DNA of 64,000 nucleotides from JAJDIA01 sp031555145 (GCA_031555145.1 JAVBUR010000096.1:6393-70392), one strand, 5' to 3'; shown: positions 7,154 through 16,196, counted from the first letter of the stretch. The notes: generated by a model from the letters alone, not told the origin. Made by a program: numbers and translations.

Positions 7154-9055
7154 TCAGAAAGCGATATCGAACCCGACCATCGCAATGGCTTTCGGCATCG
7201 GATAGCCGTCATTAATCATGTAGCGCGTGGCTGTCAGGTTCTCTCCCTTCACAAAAAGGTTGAGTGAACGAATATCGTTGCCAAATGTATAGGCCACCTT
7301 GGCATTCAGCAAGGTATAGTTTTCCTTTTCCGGGTTATCGCCTGCGGTATTCGGATAGAGGCCGAAAACAGACTGTACATTGACGGAGGCTGTCAGCCGT
7401 CCCGCCGTGTACATTGTTTCGGCAAAAAACTTATGCGCAGGAGCGGCCACAATCTTCTTATTCGTATGCAGGTAGCTGTAGTTCGTAGTGAACGACAGTT
7501 GCTTCAGCGGCGCCCAGGCAGCTTCCACTTCAATCCCTTTGTTATAGAAACGGCCGATATTGGTCAGTACTTTTTGCACAGGCTGGATCATATCTTTTCC
7601 ATCGATATAAAACGCCGTAACCTCAGCACGAAGCGTATTATTCAGAAAATGCTGGCCGATGGAGACTTCATAATTCATCATATTCTCAGGCTTCAAGTCG
7701 GGATTGGCCAGTGAAAAGGGAGGATAAGAGATATACAATTCGCGCAGGTTGGGGCTGCGGAAGCCTTTCGACAGTGAGCCTTTGATCGTGTTCCCTTCGA
7801 ACAGGCGGAGTGAGAAGCCCGCCTGCGGTATCCATTCGTTCCCATACGTGCTGCTGTGTTCGTAGCGGATACCGGCATTGAGGCTGAGGAAGTCGAACAA
7901 ATCCTGCTGCGCGATTACATACCCGGCTGTTTCATTGACCGAAGTATCGACAATCTCTCCTTTGGAACGACCGTTGATCGAATCGTTCCACGCATGCCCA
8001 CCCCAGTTCTTATAATCGATACCCACCGTAAAATTGTTGCCTTCGAACAGGCGGAACGACTGATAGAGTAACACGCCCATGTTATGGTCGTCGGAACGAA
8101 ATAGGAAAGTACGCGGTGCTTTGCCTTCTTCATATCCGTCGTTGATTTCATGGTTTCCCCAGTTGTAAAACAGTTGGACAGCGCCACTCGACCGTTCGAA
8201 ATGGTTATCAAAACCGACGGAAGCCGTTCCCCGAAGCACATCAATCAGGTTATCGATCATCGGCACTGCCTCCGAACCCGGGTTCTGTGTCTTGTATTTG
8301 GCCAGGCTCAGGTCACCCTTTACTTTGTAGTGATCGTCGAGGCGGTAGCCCAGGTTCGCAAAGCCATTCGTGATCTGGAAATCGGAGTTGGGGCGATGCC
8401 CATCCGTCCGGTCATGGTTCAGGGATACAAAACTGCTGAAATTGCCGGCGTTGTATCCGTTATTGACCATATACTTTTGTGTATTGTAGGAGCCGTACAT
8501 GACACGCGCCTGGGTACGCCGTCCCGGGCGGGTATGTTGACGGGTGATGATATTGATGACTCCCCCCATGGCATTCGAGCCGTATAACAAAGAACCGGGG
8601 CCGCGTACTACCTCTACCCGTTCCACATCGGAGGCCACATAGGTATCCGGCAACGCATGTCCGAACACGCCCGCCCATTGGGGCTGTCCGTCGAACAGGG
8701 TGAGTACCTTATTCCCCTGCCCTACGCCACGCATATTCACTACACCGGCTGCTCCCGAAGAAACGCCAAATCCGGTAACTCCCCGTTGGGTCACAAACAA
8801 ACCGGGAACCCGTTGCGACAGCACCGGCAATAGGGCGGATTCGCTACTGGCTTCTATCTCTCTGCGATCGACTACTGAAATAGACAACGGCACCGCACTG
8901 CGGCTGACCTGAATCTTATTGGCAGTCACGACGACACCTTGCAGATAGATCAGACTATCAACTGCTTCAGGATCGGTCCCTGAGTTTGTTGCATTTCCAC
9001 TCAAAGACACCATACTATAGATAGCGAAACAACCGACCAATAGCCCTTTTTTCAT
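7154..9055 (-). CDS. TonB-dependent outer membrane receptor, metal or metallophore type
   Basis: Outer-membrane gated channel powered by TonB. A signal peptide precedes a plug domain that begins near residue 40 (LQGVVVTANKIQ, the TonB box region) and includes VNMRGVGQGNKVLTLFDGQP, VERVEVVRGPGSLLYGSNAMGGVINIIT, hallmarks of the family; a 22-strand barrel follows and the chain ends with the aromatic MVGFDIAF. At 633 residues it lacks the carboxypeptidase-like N-terminal domain of SusC proteins, which points to iron, heme, cobalamin or nickel-type ligands and not glycans. The gene sits directly downstream of a NikR-like repressor gene, and repeated GTGTTAC half-sites overlap its promoter, so expression is probably metal-responsive. 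The exact ligand is unknown. Confidence 0.9.
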   Translation of the reverse strand: MKKGLLVGCFAIYSMVSLSGNATNSGTDPEAVDSLIYLQGVVVTANKIQVSRSAVPLSISVVDRREIEASSESALLPVLSQRVPGLFVTQRGVTGFGVSSGAAGVVNMRGVGQGNKVLTLFDGQPQWAGVFGHALPDTYVASDVERVEVVRGPGSLLYGSNAMGGVINIITRQHTRPGRRTQARVMYGSYNTQKYMVNNGYNAGNFSSFVSLNHDRTDGHRPNSDFQITNGFANLGYRLDDHYKVKGDLSLAKYKTQNPGSEAVPMIDNLIDVLRGTASVGFDNHFERSSGAVQLFYNWGNHEINDGYEEGKAPRTFLFRSDDHNMGVLLYQSFRLFEGNNFTVGIDYKNWGGHAWNDSINGRSKGEIVDTSVNETAGYVIAQQDLFDFLSLNAGIRYEHSSTYGNEWIPQAGFSLRLFEGNTIKGSLSKGFRSPNLRELYISYPPFSLANPDLKPENMMNYEVSIGQHFLNNTLRAEVTAFYIDGKDMIQPVQKVLTNIGRFYNKGIEVEAAWAPLKQLSFTTNYSYLHTNKKIVAAPAHKFFAETMYTAGRLTASVNVQSVFGLYPNTAGDNPEKENYTLLNAKVAYTFGNDIRSLNLFVKGENLTATRYMINDGYPMPKAIAMVGFDIAF

Positions 9056-9092
9056 TTGATCACAGATTTATTTATAGATAGATTTAATGCCG

Positions 9093-9179
9093 CAAAAGTA
9101 ACACTATTTTAATAAATGGTGTTACTTTATCAGCATAAAAGCGAATAAATTGTGCTACAAAACGAATAAAAGGTGTTAC
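9093..9179. promoter_or_regulatory. Promoter of the TonB receptor gene with an array of four GTGTTAC half-sites
   Basis: Half-sites lie at 9098-9104 (GTAACAC, inverted), 9119-9125 (GTGTTAC), 9152-9158 (GTGCTAC) and 9173-9179 (GTGTTAC). Centres are 21, 33 and 21 bases apart, so all lie on one helix face. The first two form a perfect inverted repeat GTAACAC-N14-GTGTTAC. The minus-7 box TACTTTTG of the receptor gene (9093-9100, minus strand) overlaps the first half-site. This layout fits repression by the neighbouring NikR-like protein. Confidence 0.65.
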
Positions 9180-9183
9180 GATT

Positions 9184-9585
9184 TCAATCGGCACGACTCA
9201 TCACCAGCTTGCCATGCTTGATCCCTTTCAGGGTCGTCAAGCCGTCGGACAGATCGGTGAGGCGATGGGCTTCTCCCATCACAGTCGCAATATGCAGGCA
9301 GAAATTCTGGTTGATATAATATTGGGTAGACGATAGGATCACATCTGTATATTGTTGCTGTACGGCTGTAATACGAGAGGCGATTTCTTTCTTTTTCTGG
9401 TCGTACATGAGAATAATCGTACCCGCCACAATATGATTGCATTGCCACTTTGTTTCAGCCACGTTTTTTTCAATCAGGAAACGAATAGCTTGCGAACGGT
9501 TGGCAAATCCGTTCGTTTGTACATAACTGTCTAACGAGTCTAATAACTCATCTTCCAACGAAACCCCAAAACGTTTAAGTGACAT
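9184..9585 (-). CDS. NikR-like ribbon-helix-helix regulator with altered nickel site
   Basis: Transcription factor of the NikR family: a ribbon-helix-helix DNA-binding domain (KRFGVSLEDELLDSLDSYV, FANRSQAIRFLIE) joined to a C-terminal ACT-like metal-sensing domain. At 133 residues it aligns end to end with E. coli NikR (recalled sequence). Of the four square-planar nickel ligands in E. coli (His76, His87, His89, Cys95), this protein has Gln, Gln, Tyr and Cys. Only the cysteine remains, so it is unlikely to sense nickel by the classic site. It is encoded just upstream of the TonB receptor on the same strand, 128 bases away, with the operator array between. What ligand it senses is not evident. 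Confidence 0.9.
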   Translation of the reverse strand: MSLKRFGVSLEDELLDSLDSYVQTNGFANRSQAIRFLIEKNVAETKWQCNHIVAGTIILMYDQKKKEIASRITAVQQQYTDVILSSTQYYINQNFCLHIATVMGEAHRLTDLSDGLTTLKGIKHGKLVMSRAD

Positions 9586-9875
9586 ATCCTTAACTATTAG
9601 AAATTATTGAGAGGTAAAGATACAACTATGTCTGTAAAAAACAAATCGGAAGCAGACTTTCCCAAGCCCACTTCCGAAAAAACGAATTGTCTAACCTAAC
9701 TATTATTCCCACAAAATTAGGAAAACCTATTGGATGTGTCAAACTTTTTTTGTATAAAAACTTCACTTTTGGTATATTTGTCTCAATCTGGGACATTTTT
9801 TTTCGAAACAGGACAAAATAATTCCACCCCGACAACAGAATAATCTATCTTTGCCACAACAAAAACAAAAATTGC
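9586..9875. other. Intergenic region with two plus-strand promoter-like sites
   Basis: No gene seen. TTG (9750-9752), 20 bases, then TATATTTG (9773-9780), and a further TATCTTTG at 9846-9853, both point to the oxidoreductase gene at 9876. Directly after the first minus-7 box lies an imperfect inverted repeat TGTCTC-AATCT-GGGACA (9779-9795). Confidence 0.5.
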
Positions 9876-10892
9876 ATGGAAAGAATTCGCTTCGGAATCG
9901 TAGGAACCAACTTCATTACCGACTGGGTGATCAACGGCGCCAGCCAAGACGAACGCTTCGAACTCGCCGCCGTTTATTCCCGCACACAGGAAGCCGCAGA
10001 TGCCTTTTCGACCAAATATAACATCCCTCATACCTTCACTTCTTTGGAAGCAATGGCACAAAGTCCGTTGATCGACGCCGTCTATATCGCGTCGCCCAAC
10101 TTCCTGCATGCAGCACAAAGCATCCTGTGCATGCAGCACGGCAAGCATGTGATTTGCGAGAAGCCGTTTGCCTCCAATGCCCGCGAAGTGCGTGAGATGA
10201 TCGCCGCTTCCAAACGCTACAACGTTACGCTGATGGAAGCGATGAAAACTACACTCACTCCCAATTTCCAGGCCATACGTGAGAACCTGCACCGGATTGG
10301 GCAACCCCGTTGTTACTTCTCCTCTTTCTGCCAGTATTCATCCCGGTATGATAAATTCAAAGAAGGGATCGTACTGAATGCTTTCCGCCCGGAACTGTCC
10401 AACGGAGCGATGATGGATATCGGCATTTATACGATCTACCCAATGGTCGTCCTCTTCGGTCGCCCGAAGAAGATACTGGCGACAGGAACAGTCCTATCCT
10501 CCGGTGCCGACGGACAGGGAGCCGTCAACTTCGAGTACGATGGCTTGAATGCCTCCATACTCTATTCGAAGATCGCCAACTCAGCTTTACCTACTGAAAT
10601 ACAGGGTGAGGATGGGAATATTACGCTCGACAAGATCAATATCATCGGCAACGTAACCTACACGCCCCGACCCGCTCCTGCCTCCGGGAAAAGCGTTATG
10701 CCGGCAGCCGAAGACATCAGTGCCCCGACCCCGAAAGACGAATATTATTATGAAATAGCCGAATTCATCGACAATATTCAGGCAGGCAAGTGCGAATCGA
10801 CCGTCAATAGCCACGAGCATTCATTGATCACATTGGAGATCATCGACGAGGTTCGCCGACAGTTGGGTGTGGTTTATCCGGCCGACCGATAA
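9876..10892 (+). CDS. Gfo/Idh/MocA family NAD(P)-dependent oxidoreductase
   Basis: Cytoplasmic sugar or polyol dehydrogenase family. The N-terminal Rossmann fold starts MERIRFGIVGTNFITDWVI; IASPNFLHAAQ and HVICEKPFASN include the conserved EKP motif whose Lys contacts cofactor and substrate. A C-terminal mixed sheet domain follows, with GGAMMDIGIYTIYP-like spacing seen here as NGAMMDIGIYTIYPMV. At 338 residues it is a normal single-domain-pair member. No signal peptide is present, so it acts in the cytoplasm and is not one of the exported Bacteroidetes members. Substrate cannot be predicted. It is probably monocistronic, with promoters at 9750-9853. Confidence 0.9.
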   Translation: MERIRFGIVGTNFITDWVINGASQDERFELAAVYSRTQEAADAFSTKYNIPHTFTSLEAMAQSPLIDAVYIASPNFLHAAQSILCMQHGKHVICEKPFASNAREVREMIAASKRYNVTLMEAMKTTLTPNFQAIRENLHRIGQPRCYFSSFCQYSSRYDKFKEGIVLNAFRPELSNGAMMDIGIYTIYPMVVLFGRPKKILATGTVLSSGADGQGAVNFEYDGLNASILYSKIANSALPTEIQGEDGNITLDKINIIGNVTYTPRPAPASGKSVMPAAEDISAPTPKDEYYYEIAEFIDNIQAGKCESTVNSHEHSLITLEIIDEVRRQLGVVYPADR

Positions 10893-10908
10893 AACACGTT
10901 CAGATAAG

Positions 10909-11592
10909 TTACACTTGTGATTGGGTAAAAACGCTTTTCTGCTGATACCCTGCATCATTGGCATAGATAAACAACAGGCTGCCGCCTTTGATCGTGTCGA
11001 TGATCTGACGACTTATGGCTTCGGGCAGGGCAGGGCATCCCTGGCTACGTCCTAACCGTCCGCCGGATGAGATCACCGAAGGATTGGAGTAAGAGGCGCC
11101 GTGGATCACGATGGCCCGTTCCCGGGCGCGGTCGTTAATACCTTTCTCCAGACCGTCAAGTATCAGTGAATAGCCATTCTTACCGATATAGGTACCTTCC
11201 GTCAGGTAAAAGCCCAATGAACTTTTATACGATCCCATTTCATTGGAAAAAGAAACGGCATAATTCGCTCCACTATTCCTGCCATGCGAGACATGGGAAG
11301 AAAACAACAACTTGTGCTGGTCCAAATCCAGCACAAACAACCGCTCTACTGTTGAAGGTTTCGTGAAATCAATTAATGTGATTATATCTTTCCGGTGATC
11401 GATCCGGGTATAACCACACAGCGCCTGTTCGAAAGCCGAATAACTGACCCGATCTTGCAATTGCATCGACATATACAGTTCCAGGCTATACGGTAAAGCA
11501 GATGTATTCCCCGCTTCTGTCATAGCGAGGCCGGCCGGCAGCATAGAAAGCAGTAAAAAGAAGAATATCCGCTGCAAATAAACATGTTTCAT
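10909..11592 (-). CDS. Murein L,D-transpeptidase catalytic domain protein (YkuD_2 type)
   Basis: Secreted protein of the YkuD_2 family, predicted to cross-link or modify peptidoglycan in the periplasm. A signal peptide occupies the first 25 or so residues. The catalytic part contains SHVSHGRNSGANYAVSFSN, a conserved GxYLTxGTYxGKNGYSL stretch, IVIHGASY with the catalytic His, and RLGRSQGCPALP, which carries the nucleophile Cys in the S-x-G-C motif. At 227 residues it is a complete stand-alone enzyme. It converges with the oxidoreductase gene, stops 16 bases apart, and lies 21 bases downstream of the GH95 gene, so it is probably the last gene of a three-gene operon with GH95 and a second L,D-transpeptidase. 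Confidence 0.88.
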   Translation of the reverse strand: MKHVYLQRIFFFLLLSMLPAGLAMTEAGNTSALPYSLELYMSMQLQDRVSYSAFEQALCGYTRIDHRKDIITLIDFTKPSTVERLFVLDLDQHKLLFSSHVSHGRNSGANYAVSFSNEMGSYKSSLGFYLTEGTYIGKNGYSLILDGLEKGINDRARERAIVIHGASYSNPSVISSGGRLGRSQGCPALPEAISRQIIDTIKGGSLLFIYANDAGYQQKSVFTQSQV

Positions 11593-11613
11593 TGCCGCAA
11601 ATATACTGATTCC

Positions 11614-14202
11614 TCAATTACTTATCTCATATTTTCCTCCTTTCTCCGTCATAAAATCGACTGTAGGGAACACTTTTAACGGTTGCTCTTCCGCTATAAC
11701 ATTTGTTAGATTTTGTGGCTTACCAGGATCGATCGTGCTAAAAAACGGATTCGGATTAACGCCCGTGGCCTTCTGCGCCCGGGTATTAACGGTTACTTCA
11801 TCCGTAGTACGCAGACGACAGTTACCCCCTAAAGTAGAAGTAACGACAGCCTTGGTCAGCCTGCCTTCTTTCCACTCAATATCGACAATAAAACCACCGC
11901 GGGCACGCAGTCCGGTGATCTTTCCTTCCCGCCAGTCGGCAGGTAAAGCCGGAAGCAGATGCAACACACCTGCGTGGCTTTGCAGCAGCATCTCAGTCAC
12001 GCCGGCCGTATAGCCGAAGTTCCCGTCGATCTGAAAAGGAGGATGCGCATCGAGCATATTCAGATACAATCCGCCACCTGCATGTTTAATATCTCCGAAG
12101 CCAATGGGGCGGAACAGGTTACGGATGATCTTATTGGCATGATCGCCGTCAAGCAACCGTGCCCACAGATTGATCTTCCACCCCATCGACCAGCCGGTAG
12201 CTGCATCTCCACGCAGTTCAAGCGTACGGATGATGGCCTGCATCAATTCCGGCGTTTGGTCATAACTGACCTGGTTACCGGGGTGTAGCCCATACAGGTG
12301 TGAAACATGCCGGTGCTGCGGTTCAGATTCTTCGAAATCCTGTTTCCATTCCTGTAATTGTCCCTTGCTACCGATGCGATAGGGTAATAGTTTCGATAGT
12401 TTTCCTTGTAATTCATTCCGCAAGTCTGTATCCATATTCAATCGGAGAGAGGTTTCGATCGTACGGGTGAACAATTCGCGTACCATCGCCATATCCATCG
12501 TACACCCCATACTTGCAGCGGCCCGTTTCCCATCAGCCGTAAGGAAAGTATGCTCAGGCGAGGTGCTCACCGGCGTCACCAGATACCCTTCACCGTTATC
12601 CACCAGCCAATCGGCAAAGAATTCCGAAGCGCCTTTCATCAACGGATACGCATCATCACGAAGGAAATCCTCATCACCGGTGAAAAGATAATGTTCCCAC
12701 AAGTGACTGCAGAACCAGGCTCCCGCCATGGGCCAATAAGACGAAACCACCCAACCGTCATTCGGATATGTCTCCCGCCAGATCGATACATTGTGATGGC
12801 TCACCCACCCCCTGCGGTGATACATATTACGGGCTGTTTCCGCCCCGGACTGGGCCACTTCGCTGATCATGCGGAGCATCGGTTCGTGGCATTCCGACAG
12901 GTTGGTCGGTTCGGCCGGCCAGTAATTCATCTCGGTATTGATATTGACGGTATAAGCACTATTCCAGGGAGGAAGCACTTTGTCGTTCCATATTCCCTGC
13001 AGGTTGAGGGGTTGTCCGCCGGGACGGGAACCGCTGATCATCAGATACCGGCCATATTGGTACAGGAGCGCCACCAGTCCATTGTCCGGCTGGTCATTAT
13101 ACCGGATGATGCGTTGGTCGGTCGGCAACGCCTGTTGTTCCGGTGTGGCAGGCATCTCGAAATGTACCCGGTTGAATAACGACCGGTAATCTTTCGTGTG
13201 CCGGTCCTTCAACTGATCATAACTCTTCAGGGCTACGTTGGCCCACGCCTCTTCGGCTATGGCAGTGGCATCACGTCCTTCACGCGAAGGGCTTTTGTCG
13301 AAACCATTAAAACTGGTAGCCGAGGAAAGAACAAAGACGATCTCATCTGCTCCGGATATCCGTAGTCCATCATCCTCTGCGCGCAGAGTGGCATTCGGAG
13401 CAGTCGCTTTGACGCAGGTATGGAAGAATGTCCCCATGCCATCGATCTCATCGCCATAAAGCACCTGTTTGTCGAATTTACGACTACCATCCGGATGAAA
13501 CAACTCGGGATGTTTATCCTGAAAGCCCCATTGCTCGATCTGCTCCAACGTTCGGCGTTCGGCATAACCGGGCGCCTGCCCATGCAGGTATAGGCCGTCA
13601 TGTGTAATCGTTTGCCGGGCTGTCGGATGAATGGAAGTGAGCGAGGTAGTGATATCCAGTCCGCCCTTTTTGTCACAGCGTAATCGTACCACAATCACAT
13701 CATCGGGATGTGAGGCAAATATTTCGCGGGTATAAGAGATGCCATTCTGCTTGTAGGAGATACGCAGCAGGGAATTCGCCAGATCCAGTTCACGCCGATA
13801 GTCGGTGATCTCTCCCACAACATGGCTATCGAGATGCCATTCGCCCAACGGCTGGTAATTCTGGTGAAGACGTCCCAACCAGTGCTTTTGCAGGAAATCG
13901 GTTGCTTCTGCATACTTACCGGCACGGAGCATAGCCACGGCTTCATCATACGTTGGAGCGATATCCATTCCCTTCCAGGCTGTAGCCGGCTCACCACTAT
14001 ACAGGGTATTGTCGTTTAGTTGGAATACCTCCTTGTCCGGTCGGCCATATACCATAGCCCCCAGGCGACCGTTACCAATGGGTAAAGCCTCGTTCCAGTC
14101 AGTCGCCGGCTGCTGATACCAAAGAACGACAGGAGGCTGTTCCTCACTACTGCAAGCGGAGAAGAGAACGACGATAAGTAATAAAGCAATGTGTCTGTTC
14201 AT
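11614..14202 (-). CDS. Glycoside hydrolase family 95 protein (alpha-L-fucosidase type)
   Basis: Surface or periplasmic lipoprotein predicted to remove alpha-1,2-linked L-fucose (or L-galactose) from glycans. The signal peptide ends LFSACSSEEQ, giving a lipidated Cys followed by acidic residues as in surface-export signals. An N-terminal beta domain begins WYQQPATDWNEALPIGNGRLGAM, typical of GH95. The (alpha/alpha)6 barrel includes NTEMNYWPAEPTN near residue 425, with the Asn pair that activates water, STSPEHTF, and HPPFQIDGNFGYTAGVTEML near residue 725. The 862-residue length is normal. It is followed by one L,D-transpeptidase and preceded by another, 33 bases upstream, an unusual operon. There is no SusC/SusD neighbour. 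Confidence 0.93.
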   Translation of the reverse strand: MNRHIALLLIVVLFSACSSEEQPPVVLWYQQPATDWNEALPIGNGRLGAMVYGRPDKEVFQLNDNTLYSGEPATAWKGMDIAPTYDEAVAMLRAGKYAEATDFLQKHWLGRLHQNYQPLGEWHLDSHVVGEITDYRRELDLANSLLRISYKQNGISYTREIFASHPDDVIVVRLRCDKKGGLDITTSLTSIHPTARQTITHDGLYLHGQAPGYAERRTLEQIEQWGFQDKHPELFHPDGSRKFDKQVLYGDEIDGMGTFFHTCVKATAPNATLRAEDDGLRISGADEIVFVLSSATSFNGFDKSPSREGRDATAIAEEAWANVALKSYDQLKDRHTKDYRSLFNRVHFEMPATPEQQALPTDQRIIRYNDQPDNGLVALLYQYGRYLMISGSRPGGQPLNLQGIWNDKVLPPWNSAYTVNINTEMNYWPAEPTNLSECHEPMLRMISEVAQSGAETARNMYHRRGWVSHHNVSIWRETYPNDGWVVSSYWPMAGAWFCSHLWEHYLFTGDEDFLRDDAYPLMKGASEFFADWLVDNGEGYLVTPVSTSPEHTFLTADGKRAAASMGCTMDMAMVRELFTRTIETSLRLNMDTDLRNELQGKLSKLLPYRIGSKGQLQEWKQDFEESEPQHRHVSHLYGLHPGNQVSYDQTPELMQAIIRTLELRGDAATGWSMGWKINLWARLLDGDHANKIIRNLFRPIGFGDIKHAGGGLYLNMLDAHPPFQIDGNFGYTAGVTEMLLQSHAGVLHLLPALPADWREGKITGLRARGGFIVDIEWKEGRLTKAVVTSTLGGNCRLRTTDEVTVNTRAQKATGVNPNPFFSTIDPGKPQNLTNVIAEEQPLKVFPTVDFMTEKGGKYEISN

Positions 14203-14235
14203 GAATTAAATCTTCAAGAACACAAAGATAGGAAA

Positions 14236-15228
14236 TTACTCGAGTACAAAAACAACTGTTTGGTTAACAGGCGCCCAGTCGTAGATAAATTTAGCGTGCG
14301 AAGTCGCATTGCGTACACACATGTGCGAACGAGGAGTCGTTCCCAGCGAAGCGCTGTATTCGACCAAAGCGGTATGGGGGTAGTTGACAGGTACACCATG
14401 CAGATAGGCTCCATTGGTGAAACGGCTTGCCCAAGGGGCAAATCCTCCTTTCTCGGTCGAGCCGTCTTTGTAATACTCCATCCGCGCTTTCTTTTCCTGG
14501 ACCAGGAAAAGTCCCAGCGGCGTTTCCTGTGCATAAGGCGGACGATGCAACCCGGTGGTCACCGGGTTCATACTGCGTATCAGCCATTTGCTCCCGACTT
14601 TTTCCATCGTGGCGACGTTCTGGTTATTCCGGTCTACAAATATGGCATGGTTGAATGCCACCGTATCACCGATCACCTTTATATATTTCTGCGGAACCAG
14701 CCACTCACCTGCCGGATAAATCATTTCAACACGTGCAAAACGCCCTTCCTCGCCCCGATATCGTACCGGAGAACCGTCCCGTCCATACCGATCGGCCACC
14801 ATCGTATCCGAAGGCAGATATAGGGGTACCGACTGGTAGCGTTCCACGCCCAACGTATCCGCAACCCGTTTATAGGCATTCCGCACAAAGGTACGGATAA
14901 GGGGCGCTTCCCCCTTCAGGTTCTTATAGTTTTGTAGAATAGCCCAGTTGCTGTGTTCCAACCGAATGGAATCCAGCAAATACAAACCGTCACGTATCTT
15001 CTCCCACTGGAAAACACGTACGGTATCCTTATACAGATATTCATCCGCAAGGGTATGTTGATCGAAAAGCAACTCCTTTTCGATAACGATCTCAATCGGT
15101 ATTTCTTTGCTTTCCGGCAATTCCACGTTCAGGGAATCCGGCGTCGGTTCTTTCTCCAGAGAAGTACTCCGGTTCGTACAAGCAATGATCAGCAAACAGA
15201 GGTAGAAGCAAAACGGTAGTATTTTCAT
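14236..15228 (-). CDS. L,D-transpeptidase (YkuD) lipoprotein
   Basis: Predicted periplasmic peptidoglycan L,D-transpeptidase. The signal peptide ends LLIIACTNRS, so the protein is a lipoprotein. The first 200 residues form a family-specific N-terminal region without a recognised fold. The catalytic domain carries YLHGVPVNYP with the active-site His and TPRSHMCVRNATSHAKFIYD with the nucleophile Cys. The usual S-H-G-C-V-R signature reads S-H-M-C-V-R here. At 330 residues it is longer than a minimal YkuD enzyme. It heads an apparent operon with the GH95 gene and the YkuD_2 gene. Confidence 0.87.
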   Translation of the reverse strand: MKILPFCFYLCLLIIACTNRSTSLEKEPTPDSLNVELPESKEIPIEIVIEKELLFDQHTLADEYLYKDTVRVFQWEKIRDGLYLLDSIRLEHSNWAILQNYKNLKGEAPLIRTFVRNAYKRVADTLGVERYQSVPLYLPSDTMVADRYGRDGSPVRYRGEEGRFARVEMIYPAGEWLVPQKYIKVIGDTVAFNHAIFVDRNNQNVATMEKVGSKWLIRSMNPVTTGLHRPPYAQETPLGLFLVQEKKARMEYYKDGSTEKGGFAPWASRFTNGAYLHGVPVNYPHTALVEYSASLGTTPRSHMCVRNATSHAKFIYDWAPVNQTVVFVLE

Positions 15229-15283
15229 TTACAAACACCTGTATTTGATCATATAACCTGATTCCGCCTTATTTTGTTGCCCG

Positions 15284-15934
15284 TCACACCAACAGATAGA
15301 CTGAGATAAAGTGGCAAACCGAACCACCCAACACAAACAGGTGCCATACGGAATGCATATATGGATGCTTGTCTAACACAAAAAACACCGTACCCACCGA
15401 GTAAAACAGCCCTCCGGCTATCAGCCAGTATAGCACTTCCATGTGTTCGGTCTGCCGGAATACTTCGATCAACGGTTTGAAAGCGATCACCACCACCCAC
15501 CCCATCAGCAGGTAACAGATGGTCTTGAGCATGCTCTGTTTCTTCATCCGCCGGAAACTGAGCCATACTCCTGCTACTGCAGCCGTCCAGACAATCGCGA
15601 ACAACAACCATCCCCAATACCCCTCATTCCGGAGAGCCACCAGGGTAAACGGCGTATAGGTACCGGCAATATGGAAAAAAATCGCACTGTGGTCGAACCG
15701 CCGGAACAGTAGTTTCCGGTCGTCGCGCACAGCCGCATGATAGAAGGTAGACGTCACATACGACAACGTCATGCAGACGCCATACACACCAAAACTCGCC
15801 ATCACCCACGGATCATTCGTACCGATAGCCCTCACCATCAGCATCCAGATGGCGATAAAACCGAAGAGCATGCCCACCCCATGAGTAATCATGTTGGCCA
15901 GTTCTTCGGGCTTCGTCTGTTCTCTCGACGGCAT
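15284..15934 (-). CDS. trhA: Hemolysin III / TrhA family membrane protein
   Basis: Seven-helix inner-membrane protein of the PAQR/hemolysin III superfamily; bacterial members affect membrane energetics or lipid state, and haemolysis is not established. The chain starts REQTKPEELANMITHGVGMLFG, with the first conserved His, then STFYHA (Ser-x3-His) and DHSAIFFHIAGTYTPF, and ends HPYMHSVWHLFVLGGSVCHF, which has the paired histidines of the predicted metal site. Seven hydrophobic segments are visible. The 216-residue length is typical. It follows the HMA-domain gene by two bases on the same strand, so the two are probably cotranscribed. Confidence 0.93.
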   Translation of the reverse strand: MPSREQTKPEELANMITHGVGMLFGFIAIWMLMVRAIGTNDPWVMASFGVYGVCMTLSYVTSTFYHAAVRDDRKLLFRRFDHSAIFFHIAGTYTPFTLVALRNEGYWGWLLFAIVWTAAVAGVWLSFRRMKKQSMLKTICYLLMGWVVVIAFKPLIEVFRQTEHMEVLYWLIAGGLFYSVGTVFFVLDKHPYMHSVWHLFVLGGSVCHFISVYLLV

Positions 15935-15936
15935 AC

Positions 15937-16137
15937 TTACGGGAGCATTTCGATACGGAAACCGGCCGACTTCACAGCGTCTATGATTGTATCGGCCGAC
16001 ACATCTGCCGTTACCGTCAACACCTTATCCGGCGACGTCAGGTCCAACGTCCACGCATCACTATCCACCACTCCTTGCAATTTCGACCGGATAGCCGCCT
16101 CACATCCGCCACATTTGGCATTCGTTTTGAATCTCAT
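15937..16137 (-). CDS. Heavy-metal-associated (HMA) domain protein
   Basis: A 66-residue single-domain protein of the HMA superfamily, predicted to bind copper or another soft metal in the cytoplasm and pass it to a transporter. It begins MRFKTNAKCGGCEAAIRSKL with the metal-binding CxxC as CGGC, and ends in the usual beta-alpha-beta order (VLTVTADVSADTIIDAVKSAGF). I start at the ATG at 16137, close to a promoter at 16165-16196; longer in-frame starts would cross that promoter. CopA lies on the same strand 6.5 kb upstream, separated by the two plus-strand GLUG genes, so HMA and CopA may once have been neighbours. Confidence 0.85.
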   Translation of the reverse strand: MRFKTNAKCGGCEAAIRSKLQGVVDSDAWTLDLTSPDKVLTVTADVSADTIIDAVKSAGFRIEMLP

Positions 16138-16164
16138 AACCTTATCCTTTTGTATTCGTACAAG

Positions 16165-16196
16165 CAAAGGTACGAAAAATCGACAAATCATCACAA
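16165..16196 (-). promoter_or_regulatory. Promoter of the HMA-hemolysin III operon
   Basis: TTG (16194-16196), 21 bases, then TACCTTTG (16165-16172) on the minus strand. Confidence 0.6.

Noticed and set aside
9783..10304. A 173-codon minus-strand frame over the oxidoreductase gene start
   Set aside because: It is antisense to a clear Gfo/Idh gene and has no family features.
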